Assembly (NCBI GenBank): GCA_037349315.1
Contig: JBAIAC010000024.1
Location: forward strand, 37,125,501-37,189,500
DNA: 64,000 bases
Direction: 5' to 3'
DNA from: Chelydra serpentina
Taxonomy: Eukaryota > Chordata > Testudines > Chelydridae
In this document: positions 1 to 12,144 of the stretch, in pieces
How the letters are laid out: each line of letters begins with the position of its first letter
Position numbering within the stretch: position 1 is the first letter of the stretch
Program-made: the position numbers and the translations under genes
The notes under the pieces: model-generated
Told to the model about the DNA's origin: nothing
Seen by the model: only the letters and a program-made list of their open reading frames with translations
Database searches by the model: none

Positions 1-124
1 AACTCAATTTAATGGAACCTTTTTTTATATGACCTTAAGAATTTAATAACTCCTCAATGCAAGGACAATACTATCTGCAGGCTCTGCAGGGATTAAACTG
101 TGGTAGTTCAATATGTTTGCCGGA

Positions 125-129
125 ACACA

Positions 130-161
<32 letters not shown>
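125..161. repeat. (CA)n microsatellite
   Basis: Dinucleotide CA/AC tract with one interrupting T, about 37 bp. Short ORFs across it are translation of the repeat (His-Thr runs). Confidence 0.95.
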
Positions 162-162
<1 letters not shown>

Positions 163-2560
163 TAGGGGGAACCCCCACCCCAGAAAACTACACAAATCAG
201 TCACTCAACCTTGTGTTGGATATCACAACTGATTATGATGTCTGCTCCAAAACATAGGACATGAAATTCTGTGCTTCCAAGGTATGCTGCAACTCCCTTA
301 CAGCTCTTTAATAATATTAATCTAGCTTTGATCATGTCAGATATGCTAGCAATTTTCAGTTCCAGAGTGTCTCCTTTTCTGACAAACACTCTGCATATCT
401 TACCGATATAATCAATATGTTATTAGTCAAAAACCTGACAGAGGCCCATAGATTAATCCCTAGCATTTTCTATGGTGTAAACTCACGCTCACAATATGGA
501 GGAGATTTATCTTAATCCAATTTAAAGTAAAATGAACTTTTTTTTTCCAGTGGTGCTCTCCATCTATGTTAATTCAAACCTCTGAAGACAGCTGCTCTGA
601 CGAAATAATTTTATGCTTGACCTTTTATGTGCAAGGTTAAAATCAGTAAAGATATATACACAAGGAAAGTCAATGAGCTTTCTTTCCCTTTCACCGTTAA
701 CCTCCAACTAATACCGGGAAACAATGCTACAGAACACGGATTTGAAAGTGACAATGACATATTTCTTTTAGTTGAATACAGGATTGGTCATTTTAACTTT
801 AAATTTAGTACACTCTGTACCTTTGTTTTGCTGAGGAGTAAATTAATAATAAGTGGTGACAGTCCTGTCTGTAGTACGGCAACATTTGACAAGCAAAATA
901 TGTTAACAGCCTACAATATGCAAAACAAATAATTTCTGCTCCTTCTGATAGTTATCTGAGATAATGACAACACCAGTTAGGGAAACAAACTGTGATTGGT
1001 ACCATTATTTCTCCAATGGATAGTGTAATAGAAGCAGGCACTTACGTGCATTTGGACCCTTAGCTGTAATAATAGAGATGAGTTAGGACTAAAATACTGT
1101 AGTAGTTGCTCAGTTTATGCTTTTCTTAGAGGGGCTGTAACTGAATTCTCTTGCTTACACAGGGTCCCTCATAAAAATGACTCATTTGACACTTTAAACA
1201 GGGAAAGGAAATTAATCTTCTTTCATTTCCATCTCCTTGAAATCCCTCCCCCCATGACTCACGTCTCTTGGTTACACTTACAGTGCTGACCTCCATTCTG
1301 TAATGCTTCCCTAACTTTTTCAAGAGGCCTCAGAAGGGAATGAGCTGAGCAGCAGCAGGGGATAGTAATCAGGGTGTGCTGCTGGCTCCAGTCAAAAGCT
1401 TCCATTCCTTTTGTCTGTGTTTCTGCATTCAGGCAGAACTCCTGGGATGTAGCAGGAATAATGAAAGACTCAGAAAAATGGCTGCTGCAAACCACAATAG
1501 TGGCAACTGGATCATGCTTAGGGACACAGAGCTTGGTCACACCCTCCTACCCTTCAGTGCAGTTTCTTCACTGCACACATGTGTATATACCAGCTTGCCC
1601 ACAAGAGAAGGGAGCTGTTATGCTTCTGCATGGTCTGTGGAAAGCTCCATGCTGTGTGAGAATTCTGCCATGCAGGTGCACTACAGTGACACTGGGCTGA
1701 GCGTGCAAGAAGCCACGGTGCACTCTGCCTTCTGGCCTTGCTTAGACTAGAAAGCAAGCTGGGTTTTGTAAAGAGTGTTCGCAAACAAACACTATGCAAC
1801 TTTTAATAACTTCAAAACACGGCACTGGTCAGGGTCAACCTTGCATTCTGGGTAGTTCAGGGATGACTCTATCTTGTAAGGAGTAGAACAGCAAGCCAAG
1901 GCCATGCCCCAACTACTCATCAAGTCTACAAAGACAGACCCATACAGGGAAGGATCATGTCGCCCCCATGACCGGAATGCCTTTTGGTATTCTCTGTGGG
2001 TTGCTGTGACTATCCCTTAATTAGCCGTGCAGCACAGCTGTTACTGTGTGTGTGTGTGTACTTGCTGTTTATGTATGTGTGTGTACTTGCTGTTTAAAAG
2101 AAATATTCTAATGTTCGTGATCAGTATGCATTTCTCAAGAATTTCACATTTTTGTTGTAGCCCTGTCTGAAATGTGTGACTAAAATATTAAAACCAGGAA
2201 ACCCATCATTTTTCACACTCTTAATTAAAGGGATTTGTCTGATAATTTATATCTAATGTAACCTAATCTAATCTATAATCAGCTTTAGGAAAAAAGACTA
2301 AGCAAGGAAAAGTGTAGCCCAAAAGTTTATTTCTGAGGTGTTACCTCTATTATCTATGATCTACCTACTTGCCTATTTATATTTACCATAATATCTAAGT
2401 ACCAAATAAAACCTTTAAAGCTTCAGCATTTACCAGATTAAAGTGTGTTTTCTGCTGTTCAGTGGAATGAGTGAGAGGAGACCAAGTTTGTAAGTTTGGT
2501 GGTATATTAATAAATTTTTGTTCCATTTATTTAATTTTTAACTTTCTTAATTTATCCTAT
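162..2560. other. unassigned AT-rich DNA
   Basis: I see no gene or recognisable element. A short degenerate TG-rich patch lies near 2044-2098, where a motif ending in tacttgctgttta occurs twice. The stretch 1370-1760 is slightly GC-richer and open in several frames on both strands, but no frame shows a known domain, and the frames overlap, so I call none of them. Confidence 0.5.
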
Positions 2561-2565
2561 AGTGT

Positions 2566-3579
2566 ATGAAGTGCCGCCTGATAGAGCTGATGGTGGAGAA
2601 GGTCCGAGGCTTGGGGATGCAGGTGGGAACTATGGTTGAGTTTTGAAGGGGGCTCAAGCAGATGAAGGAGCAAAGGCAAGCAAAGGTTGAAGGGAAAAGT
2701 CAAGATGCAAGCTGGACTGGAGAACTGGGAGGGGAGACTTCTGGGTGAGGAAAATGGTCAATGAAAGCATGTGACTACAAGAACTAGGCAGAGGAAAAGA
2801 CTGGCTAGCAAAGGTGAAACAGAGCTCAAGAACAAGTTTGCTGAGTTGGAAAACGAAGAAGGGGCACAGCAAGCTGTAACTGAAGTAGGGAGGGCAAAGA
2901 AGAAGAGAAGAGTGGCTAGTCCTGTAAGAAGAGGGAGATACCCAGAGTTCTGAGCCCCAGGAGGATACAGGATGAAATGCAGAAGATTGCAAGGGAGAAT
3001 AAAAGACAAGAGGACTTGCAGCCAGAAAGAACAGGAGGAAGACTGGAGAATTACACCATCACCAGAAAAAGGCAGGTCTACATGACTGGTGATTCCCTAC
3101 TAAGAAAAATGAACAGGCCTGTCATCAGAGCTGATCCAGAGAACAGACGGGTGTGCTGTCTCCCAGGAGCAAAGATACGGGATGTGGCGCTGAGGCTGAA
3201 AAGGATTCTAATTGGAGCAGGAAAGAATCCACTTATTGTCCTTCATGTGGGAACAAATTACACAGCTAGATTCTTGCTGAAACATGGTAAGGGAGACTAT
3301 GCCAAGCTGGGGAAGACGTTTAAGGAAATGGAGGCTCAGGTGATCTTCAGTGGGATTCTGCCTGTCCCAAGCAGAAGAGAATGAAGGTGAGACAAGATTA
3401 TGATGATCAACAGATGGCTCAGGCAGTGGTGCTATAAGGAGGGCTTTGGGATGTTTGACCACTGGGAGGCATTAATGGACAGAGGGCAGTTCTCATGGGA
3501 TGGACTACATCTGAGTAGGGAGGGAAAGAGATTTCTGGGATGGAGGCTGGAACAACTGATTAAAAGAGCTTTAAACTAG
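2566..3579 (+). pseudogene. CR1 ORF1 remnant with SGNH/GDSL-esterase-like domain
   Basis: CR1-family ORF1 proteins often carry an SGNH-hydrolase (esterase) domain thought to help retrotransposition through lipid or membrane interaction. The frames here spell the family landmarks: TGDSLLR near 3083-3103 (block I, nucleophile Ser), VLHVGTN near 3238-3258 (block III) and SWDGLHLS near 3496-3519 (block V Asp/His pair). A lysine/glutamate-rich segment at about 2770-2950 matches the basic N-terminal half. The frame breaks near 2645 and again near 3382, so it is a pseudogene. It ends with RALN-stop at 3577-3579, directly before the ORF2 remnant. Confidence 0.8.
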
Positions 3580-3593
3580 GAACTCACGGGAGA

Positions 3594-5324
3594 ATGCTGG
3601 GAGATGCTCATGTAATCTCCACTCCTGATTTTAACATTGACAGGGAGGAAAATCAAATAAGGAAGGGTACAGCAATGGAGAAAGCTACAGCAGTGGGTGG
3701 GAGAATGGACAGTGCTGATAACAGTCAGATAGGTGATACTGGCAGTAGAATGACCAACCAGGCGAGGAAAGTGAGTGAAGCCAAGGAGCAACAATTAAAA
3801 TGTTTGTACACCAATGCAAGGAACCTGGGTAACAAAATGGAGGAACTAGATCTACTGGTGCAGGAAGTGAAACCAGATGTTATAGGGATAACAAGAAACA
3901 TGATGGAATAATAGTCATGACTGGAGTACAGGTATTAAAAGGTATATTCTGTTCAGGAAAGACAGAAATAAAGGTGGAGTAGTATTTATCTTAATTGTGA
4001 GGTAGGCAGGAAAGAAATTAGAAGTGATGGAATGGATAAAACAGAATCTGGGAAAAGAAGGGGATTAATATTATAATTGAAGGGTGACTAAGGAACTGGT
4101 TAAAGGAGAGACTACAATGGATCATACTGAAAGGTGAACTGTCAGACTGGAAGGAGATTTCTAGTGAAGTTCCTTGGGGATCGGTCTTGGGACCAGTCTT
4201 AGGCTAGGTCTACACTACCCCCCCCTATCGAACTAAGGTACGCAACTTCAGCTACGTGAATAACGTAGCTGAAGTCGCAGTACCTTAGTTCGAATGAAAA
4301 AGCACTTACCCGGGGTCCACACGCGGCGCGCAGGCTCCCCCGTCGACTCCGCCTACTCCGTTCGTCGAGCTGGAGTACCAGCGTCGACAACGGAGCACTT
4401 CCTGGTTCGATTTATCGCGTCTTGACAAGACACGATAAATCGAACCCAGAACATCGATCCGACGCGTTCGACAGACGCGTAAGTATAGACGTACCCTTAT
4501 TTAACATTTTTATTACTGACATGGGCATAAAAAGTGAGTGTGCACTAATAAAATTTGCAGCTGACACAAAGTTGGGAGGTATTGCCAATATGGATGAGGA
4601 CCAGAATATTAAAGATCTGGATGACCTTGAAAACTGGAGTAGTAGAAATTTCATGAAATTTAATAGCGCAAAGTGCAAGGGACTATTAATAAGTCCCCAA
4701 CTTATAGCAAAAGTTCTTATCAGTTGGAAGCAATAGGGGAGAATAAAGACCAGGGTGTATTGGTTAATCACAGAATGACTATGAGCCGTCAATATGATGT
4801 GGCTGTGAATGCAGTTCTAGGCGAGGTATTTCCAGTAGAGACAGGGAAGTGTTAATACCATCATACAAGGTACTGGTGAGATCTCATCTGGGATACTGTG
4901 TACAGTTCTGCTCCCCCATGTTTAAGAAAGATGATTTCAAACTGGAACAGGTGCAGAGAAGGGCTACTAAGATGATCCGAGAAATGGAAAACCTACCTTA
5001 TGAGAGGAGACTCAAAGAGCTTGGCTTAGCTTGTTTTGCCTAAGTAAAAGAAGACTATGGGGAGAGATGACTGCTCTCTGTAAATACACCACAGGCATAA
5101 ACACCAGGGAGGGAGAGGAGTTATTTAAGTTAAGCACCAAAGTGGACACAAGAACAAATGGATATAAACTGGCTATCAACAAATTTATGCTCAAAATTAG
5201 ACAAAGGTTTTTAACCATTAGAGGAGTGAAATTCTGGACCAGCTTTTCAAGGGAAGCAGTGGGGGCAAAAAACCTAACTGGCTTCAAGACTGAGTTTGAT
5301 ACGTTTATGGAAGGGATGGGATGA
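3594..5324 (+). pseudogene. CR1 ORF2 remnant (endonuclease start, RT C-terminal half)
   Basis: ORF2 of CR1 encodes an apurinic-type endonuclease plus reverse transcriptase. The segment around 3798-3890 reads CLYTNARNLGNK and then PDVIGIT, the N-terminal endonuclease. The rest of the endonuclease and RT motif A are missing. RT resumes at about 4110 with a GELSDW-like stretch and the GSVLGPVL block, is cut by the MITE at 4202-4496, and continues with FNIFITD. The catalytic box reads KFAADTKLGG where CR1 normally has FADDTKLGG, so the second catalytic Asp side is altered. The C-terminal region ([18 protein letters not shown]) runs in two frames to about 5324. It is not functional. Confidence 0.88.
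4202..4496. mobile_element. Harbinger-type MITE inserted in CR1 RT
   Basis: A 295-bp element bounded by TTA on both sides (4199-4201 and 4497-4499), the 3-bp TSD typical of PIF/Harbinger. Left terminus GGCTAGGTCTACAC; the right terminus read in reverse is GGGTACGTCTATAC, an inverted repeat with few mismatches. The interior has a further inverted repeat (gaactaaggtac with gtaccttagttc) and no ORF. The same TIR type ends the Harbinger element at 60894, so it is probably a non-autonomous relative. Confidence 0.9.
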
Positions 5325-6113
5325 TGGGGCATCACACAATGGCATGTGGCCCATCGGCGACTGCCAGTAGCAAAAATCCTCAATGGCCAGAGACGGGACA
5401 CTAGATGCGGAGGGCTCAGAATTACTTCAAATAATTCCTTGCCAGATGTCTGGCTGGTAGGTCTTACCCACATGCTCAGGGTCTAACTGATTGCCATATT
5501 TAGAGTCAGTAAGGAATTTCCCCCCTGGTCAGACTGGCAGAGACCCTGGTGGGGGAGATGAGGTTCGGTTTCCTATGCAGCATGGGGCACAGGTCACTTG
5601 CAGGTTTAAACCACAGGCGCCAACTCTGTGGGTGCTCCGGGGCTGGCGCACCCACGGGGAAAAATTGGTGGGTGGAGAGCACCCACCGGCAGCTCCCCGC
5701 CATCCCCGGGGCCCGCACCCAGCTCCCCACCAGCCCCGGGACCTGCGGTAAGCTCACCTCAGCACCGGAAGACGTTGCGGGGCCCCGCCCCCGACACTGG
5801 GCGACGTTGTGTCGGCATTGGGGGCGGGGCCCCGCAACGTCACCCGGCGTCGGGGGCGGGGCCCCGCCCCTGATGCCGGGTGTCAGCCCCTACCGGTGCC
5901 ACCGGAAGTTGGCGCTTGTGGTTTAAACTAGTGAAAATGGTGAATTCTCTGTAACTTGAAGTCTTTAAACCATGATTTGAGGACTTCAGTAACTCAGCCA
6001 GAGCTAACGGGTCTATTACAGGAGCAGGTGGGTGAGATTCTGTGTCCTGCTATGTGCAGGATATCAGACTAGATGATCATGAGGGTCCCTTCTGACCTTA
6101 AAGTCTATGAGTC
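5325..6113 (+). other. CR1 3' UTR, split by a hAT MITE
   Basis: CR1 3' untranslated region. It contains ggtcacttgcaggtttaaac, then after the insertion continues with aactagtgaaaatggtg, gatttgaggacttcag and the terminal gatgatcatgagggtccc block. The spacing and wording match the long 3' UTR of reptile CR1 copies as I remember them. It ends at about 6113 in a short TCTATGAGTCTA repeat followed by an A run. Confidence 0.8.
5612..5920. mobile_element. hAT-type MITE in CR1 3' UTR
   Basis: A 309-bp GC-rich element flanked by a perfect 8-bp duplication GTTTAAAC (5604-5611 and 5921-5928), the TSD length of hAT transposons. Termini are CACAGGCGCCAACT and, in reverse complement, CACAAGCGCCAACT (13 of 14 match). 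The interior holds GC-rich inverted segments around ggggccccgccc (about 5778-5870). The ORFs over it in several frames are compositional. No transposase. Confidence 0.9.
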
Positions 6114-6152
6114 TAAAAAACAGCTTCTATAAACAACAACAAGAAAAGTATA

Positions 6153-6946
6153 TGTGGCAGATAGGGAAATTCCTGAAATAGCTGTGGGAGACCATACTGT
6201 ATTAAGCATGTGAATGGCTTATGTATGATTGTGCACCAGGGACTGTATGCACTTCATGGGGGGAGAGTTACTATAGCTCCTCCAGGAAATAAAAACGGTA
6301 GGGGATGATGAAAGCAAACCACAGAGGTTATAACACTGCCACAGAAGTACTACCTCCTGGTTTACATATTCTGGTTCAAACTGTGTTCTCCAGAGCCCAA
6401 TAGACAAAGAAAGGACTTTGGAATAAGTAGTCTGTGTTTAAACTGACTCAGTGTCTTCATTCTTGTTCCTGATCTAAAAACTGATATGAACTTATAACTA
6501 AGGGAAAAATCAGGTGTGGGCTTGGAGGGACTGACACCTACCAGATGCCTAGGCTGGAATTGGGGGTTACTTCTGGTAAGTGCTTCAGTATGTACGTAGG
6601 TTCTTTTAGTGTTTTATATGCTTTCTCTGTAATGCTTCTAGCTTAAAAATAAATGTGCTTGCTTAGAAAGAGTTGTGTGGTAACTTGTTACTGCTGGCAA
6701 TATACTGTTCATAGCCCTCAGAAGGAAAGTAAAGCATAGGTGCTGGCCTTGTAGACAAACTAGCTTGCTGGAGATATCACAGTGTAGATCAGGGATCTGT
6801 GAAGCTTTAAAAACCCCAGTCAGAAGAGAGTGAGATGCAGGTATTAGCCCAGGAGAGGTGGTGTCTGGAAACAAGAAACCTTTAAATGGGTGCCATCAAG
6901 GGACCGCAGAAGGGGACATACCAGTGCAGTTACCCTGACACTGGCA
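6153..6946 (+). mobile_element. ERV-like solo LTR
   Basis: Begins TGTGGCAGATAGGG and ends at CACTGGCA. It contains a polyadenylation-type AATAAA at about 6647 followed by a T/G-rich stretch, as expected of an LTR R-U5 region. The flanks GTATA (6148-6152) and GAATA (6947-6951) could be a 5-bp TSD with one mismatch. I recognise the central part (caagggaccgcagaagggga, atgtgcttgcttaga) as a repeat common in turtle DNA; this is memory, not a search. It lies about 40 bp after the CR1 end. No internal retroviral genes are present. Confidence 0.6.
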
Positions 6947-6949
6947 GAA

Positions 6950-8240
6950 TATACCAAGAATTAAAGAAAATGATTGTCTGGAGATGATCCTAAGATGTCT
7001 CATCAGCACTAAGCATCCCTTCATAAAGGATAAGAAACACAAAAATATGAGAGGAGAGGAGATTAAATGCAATCTCTGCTACATCTTTGGACTTTCTCTC
7101 TCTTTATTGGATTCTTTCCCAATTCAACCAAACTGCTAGGTGAGTCATCTGCAGATGTTCTCAGAAGGGGAGAGAGAAAGTAATTCAATCAGTGTATAAT
7201 TGTAGCTATTCTCAATGCCAACATGGTCAGCCACATCCTCTAAGGTATAAATTATAGGAATGAATGATTGTAATATGGGAAATGTTCCACACTGATCTCT
7301 AAAAACATAAGGGGTTCACTACTGACTGTACAACCAAGAGTTTTCTGTCTGTAACAAAGCAGTCAGCAGCACTGAAGGTGTGCTCTAATTAATGATGCCA
7401 TAACAGTTATTTCTGCTAGAGCTGGCCACACTGGATTTCTCAATTCCAAACACCTTTGATCATAATCATGAAAACGTCCTCCTGCAAACATTGAGGTAAG
7501 TTAGAGTTTCCAAGATAGTCCTGCACAGAATGGAATACTGAGAAACGCTCAAGTTACCTGTGCATGGTTTCTGACATTCATAGTCATTCATGGATTTAAC
7601 ATTTGTATTTACACAGAAACATAGGACCAGTCATGATATATCTAATATACTGCCCCTACTAGTGGCCAGTATCTGATGCTTCAGAAGTAAACTATATATC
7701 CAGCTGTGAACATTATACATACACAGAGACATTCCTTTTGAATACCTGTGCTCATTAACATTGTATGTATGTGAACTATGCTGTAAAAACAGGGGCATTA
7801 TTTTAACAGATACCACAGTGATTGTTGCAGTATAAGAACCTATACAGAATTGTTTTTTAATTTAAAAAAATTGAAGTTTAACTATAGTGAAACTGGTATC
7901 TAGGTTTTTATTTAAGAGTACATGTAGTGTATCAGAAGACTTAACGACAATATACTCTCCTAAGCAGAACATATACCAACATTTTGAGTCCAGTTTTTGA
8001 ATGCACAATATTTTAGTGAATTCAGCTTTATTACATTCCAATTCACTAATCCCTCTTGACATCTTTCATAATCTCTCTCAGATGACCAATGGTGGTCTCC
8101 TATGTCAAGGGACAAGTCCCTTAAACATAATTCCCAAGATTTGGATGTTGGTGGCATTCTGCCTTATGATGAACTTTGCCAACTTGAAATTTCACTCAGC
8201 TGAGGCAAGGGATGGAATTTAGGAGGAAGCTAGCCGACGG
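6950..8240. other. unassigned AT-rich DNA
   Basis: No gene, no recognisable repeat. The ORFs present are short and show no known motif. Confidence 0.4.
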
Positions 8241-8870
8241 TATTTTATTTAATTAGAGGCAATTCTTGTCCCTTCTGACAATAGGAGTGTGTCTCAGCTG
8301 CCTTCTTCCTTAGTCCAAGCACTAACTTCATTGTCTTACTCCCCCTTCCCTCACACATGGTGAGAAGAGTCAGCAATTTATGAAGCATGCAGCAAGAGAT
8401 ATGACTTCACCAGTTAAGAAGGGGAATTGTTACAGCGTGTACAACCCAGACAGTTTACAGAACTTCAAAGGACTAGCAGCGCTTGCAGCTCATTTGGCTC
8501 CTTGGGAGTCCAGATATCAAGAGATACAGAAAGATCCCCAGTGCACGTTATATGTTTTGTCCAGTCTCAAAAAGTGCATAAGTACAGAATGGAAAACTAC
8601 AGGAAAATATGTTTACCCCTAAAGTTGGAATTTCTGAGGTGTGTGAGTTCTGTTTCTTCATAACTTGTAGGGAGGCAAGAAGACCAGAACTCTATAGTGA
8701 AGGACAGAGAGAGCGAGAGAGAGAGAGAGGTCTTCAATCATTTCTGTTTTCCTTATTCTAATAAAATTTCTTGTTTGTTGTGGGAAGAAAATGACTGTTA
8801 CTGTGATTCTTTATAATTTTCACATGACCAGGGTACATAATCTCCCAGTGTCACAACGCTGTGCTGCCTG
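8241..8870. other. possible old LTR or exon-like stretch
   Basis: A moderately complex stretch with a GA tract (8705-8730), then ctaataaaatttcttg (a polyadenylation-type signal near 8759-8765). This order could be an old LTR end or a transcribed 3' end. I found no TSD and no coding motif, so the call is weak. Confidence 0.2.
8705..8730. repeat. (GA)n tract
   Basis: About 26 bp of GA dinucleotides with one interruption. Confidence 0.9.
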
Positions 8871-9865
8871 CCTCACAGCAGGAATCTCACTGAAATGTAT
8901 GTTGTAATACCCAGGAAAAGAATCCATGGGTAACCTTCCCCACCCCTTATCTTTCAGCACTCCTATGCTTGAAATAGCTACGTTTTTTCTAATTGGAATG
9001 ATTACTCAATGAAGCACCACAATGAACTGAATTGAATTAAGAAACTCAAGTGCTTTAATGTTAACTGCAAGTTGCAGTAACACCGAAATCAAAATACACT
9101 AGAAATGAATTACAGTAACGATACAAATTACATAGATTTATAGCAATGAAATGAATTTCAGATGTTGGCTACTCCAGGAGTAATATATGTAATAAGTGAA
9201 TTTTCTTCAATATACAGCATGAAATGTATTATAGAGAATGGTTTCATAGCTTGTGTTTTTCTATTTGTTTGTCTGTTTAAATTTTAACTAGTATATTTAT
9301 ACTGATAGATCTGTTGCAACTTTTTCACTATTTGTTATAGTTTTATTTTCCTTTTCCTCAACAGGTATTTTTCCTGTCTTATGTTGTACAATTTAGGCAG
9401 CCTAAGTTGTAGAAAAAGAAGGACCACTGTCAATCATTTACACTTGAGTTCTAAAAATAAATCCTTTTACACAGAAAAGGAAAAAACGCAAAACCATGTC
9501 TACATCTCTGTGGAGACAGCCTGACACAATAGACCAGGTCTCAAAAAGGGCAACTAACACGTTATTGTAGTCTTTAACACTGAACAATGACTCTCTTCTT
9601 ACATTTAAAACCGTGCATGAGATTTTTCCTCCCTGGGGAGAGGAGAAATCAAACTACTTCCTTTTTTTCCCCCATGGAGTGTTCAGTTTTTACTGCAACT
9701 TGCAAGATTTTTTCACTGTTCCAAGTTGAGAAGCATCCAGAAATATGTTCAACCATTTCCTGTGCTCAAGATAACTGCTTTTGTAACAAGGCTGCTGAAG
9801 GCAGTCTGCAAGCTCCTGACACCAACAATAATAAAATATTTGATCATATGCTCTGTGAATCACAA
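8871..9865. other. unassigned AT-rich DNA
   Basis: Nothing recognisable. A 122-codon open frame at 9587-9955 + runs into the old CR1 fragment and has no known domain. Confidence 0.4.
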
Positions 9866-10045
9866 AAATTTGAGATAGAAAAGAAATATCAGGTCATCGA
9901 GTCTATCTCTCTGCATGCCAGAGTTGTATATTTTTCTTGTAATTTGCTTAAATGATTCAGCTGATAGGGCTTCCAACACTTCCTGGGAGAGATTATTAGA
10001 TCTCAAGTTTATAAAGTTTTTACTAATTGTGGGTCCTTGATTTTT
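9866..10045 (-). mobile_element. old CR1 3' fragment
   Basis: The + strand wording (atcaggtcatcgagtctatc, then gatagggcttccaacacttcc and gagagattatta) matches the reverse complement of an ancient CR1 3' end in degraded form: a line that normally reads 'catctagtccatcc' followed by 'ggcttccaccacttccc'. Boundaries are approximate and divergence is high. Confidence 0.6.
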
Positions 10046-12140
10046 AAGGAGGCTACTAAAAAGCAATGGGATAGGGTGACCTATGCAGTCTATTTTTTTC
10101 TTTCCTCAATGAGGATCATACCTTCCAGAACCATAAACAGAGGGACAAGCACAGATTTTACCCCTCACCTCCAATCAGCCTCATCCACCTCTGCAGCATC
10201 ATTGCACCTTTCCCTTTGCTGGGCCAGAAATTGTACAGTGAGAGCACATGCAGACTCAGTGGGCTGAGGGAGCAGTGCAAGGGCAAGGAAGCACATTGTT
10301 CCCCTGCAACTTTGTTGACCTTCGGTTCTATGGAGCATTATCCAGGGTGGGAAAACTCCTTTAAGTAAGGACCATGAGGCCAGGGAAAGTCCCTGGGGGC
10401 ACAGCTCCATCAAAGTAGAGAGATGCCAGGGCTGCAGTGGAGGCAGATAACCCTAGCAGGGAGCAGGTACCGTAGCCTGTTTTGTGGGGAGCAGACAAAT
10501 CCCACCTCCTCTAATGGAATAATATCAGACATATCTCTAAAAATATGGTTGCAGTGGCAGTTGTCTGTGACCTGTCAGTCAAATTTTCTGTTGGAGGAGA
10601 AATCAGTGACGCAAAATTGGTATTTACATTCTTATTGCAACTTGTTTACTTTACAGTGTACACATCAGTCCTGGGACTAAGGTGATCACAAACAGCATGC
10701 AGACAGCCCTCAGGAATCTCAGCTCAACACCATGGCTGGTTGCCAGAAAGCAATTCTGCCTCAAAATTGACACTAGTCAGAGAGATTGAAGGAGGGGGAG
10801 CAAGTTCCTCTGCTGCTTGCCATAGCTCCCCCAAAAAGAATTTGCAGCACAAAACTAAGGATGGCACAGTCGTCCATGACAGTACAGTGCTTTCACAATA
10901 AGAAAAAGGAGTGATAGAACTATGTGTAACAGTGCCACTAGGTGACTCCCAATGTTCCATGAGGAAATTAGATTACATTATAGTGGCAATTCTTTCTCCT
11001 GAATCCCTTTCCTTTTTCCATGTGATGGAACAATCCAGTCCCTTAATTTCATTGCATTAATACTAGTTTTACCCTTTTGTATCATCCCAAACAATTCCTC
11101 TCTTTCTTTAATCTTCATATTTCAGATGTTTCAAATATGAAATCTATTATTTCCTTCCCTTCCTGGCCCCAACTCCAGACCTAAATCAGGCTTTCCTAAT
11201 GGCCACAGTGCTAAACTCAGCCTGGCAAGCCCTACTGGTCCAAACCCTAACCCTTCCTCAGGGCCATATACAGCTGTATATGAATACAACTGTAACCCTA
11301 GCCCAGGGCCTTTCACTCCTGTGCAGTCCAACTTGAACTAGAATTGATAAAGAATAATTTTTGCATCAAAAGATATGGCCATTCAAAATGTCATTTCATT
11401 ATTTAATTAAAAATTAAATTTTTGAGTTACGGCTGCGAAAATGCAAATCTATTTCCACATGCATTTTAAAAATGCTATTTTTGTACAGCGCTAGCAGGAG
11501 TACTCATAAATCAATTTTGCCAAGCTCTTAATGATAGGGTAGTGAGTTTAAAACTAAGAAAATATTTGATATACAGTTAATGAGTGTTATGCAAAGTGTC
11601 TACCCCAGTGCAGCAATTTTATATATATATATATATATATATAAACAGATTGTTCAGAAATGATTTGTGGGGGAAAATGGCTAATTTCCTCTAATAATTT
11701 ATTAAGACTGATAGTAATTCATACCCCATTAATCCTTGTTTACAGTCCCTAACTTATTTGAATACTGTAGGCTGAAAATAGTTGCAATGCTGGTAATTAA
11801 AAATAAACTAAAACAAAATTTCCCCATATGGGACTCATGATTGGCAGCGTATTTTGTATATTACTTTACAATACATCAGCCAAGTGATGTTGTCCTGCAA
11901 AGATCATGCATGTAGATTTTAATACCTTGTCTAGGCAACCTCTAACAATGCAGTGTAAATAAAGGCTCTGAATAGCAGAAGTTTGCTGTCATTAAAATTG
12001 AGCTTTCTATCTTGTGGCTATTTCATGCTACTTCAACAAGATATTTCTTCCATTTTTTAAGAAGTAAAAATAATCTGGGATCAAATTAATACTTTATACA
12101 GGTGTCTGGGCTGGAGACTAGAATTTTCTTCTGTAAGAGA
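10046..12140. other. unassigned AT-rich DNA
   Basis: No gene recognised. It contains one (TA)n tract at 11619-11643. Several ORFs of 60-85 codons lack any motif. Confidence 0.4.
11619..11643. repeat. (TA)n tract
   Basis: Perfect TA dinucleotide run of about 25 bp. Confidence 0.95.
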
Positions 12141-12144
12141 GGGA

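Larger units (their letters stand above)
2562..6113 (+). mobile_element. CR1 LINE, decayed, with two nested DNA transposons
   Basis: A CR1-clade LINE in sense orientation. In order it holds a remnant of ORF1 (GDSL-esterase type), the first part of the ORF2 endonuclease, a large deletion that removes most of the endonuclease and the N-terminal RT, the RT B-motif region onward, and the 3' UTR. The 3' end reads 'ggtcccttctgacctta' then 'tctatgagtcta', the CR1-type terminus. Two MITEs are inserted cleanly (4202-4496 and 5612-5920). Removing each with one TSD copy restores contiguous CR1 sequence. Many stops and frameshifts mean the copy is dead. Family assignment is from motifs I recognise; the 5' boundary is approximate. 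Confidence 0.9.

Noticed and set aside
1374..1799. Several frames of 80-124 codons in one place, suggesting an exon
   Set aside because: Frames overlap on both strands, no domain and no convincing splice sites in phase.
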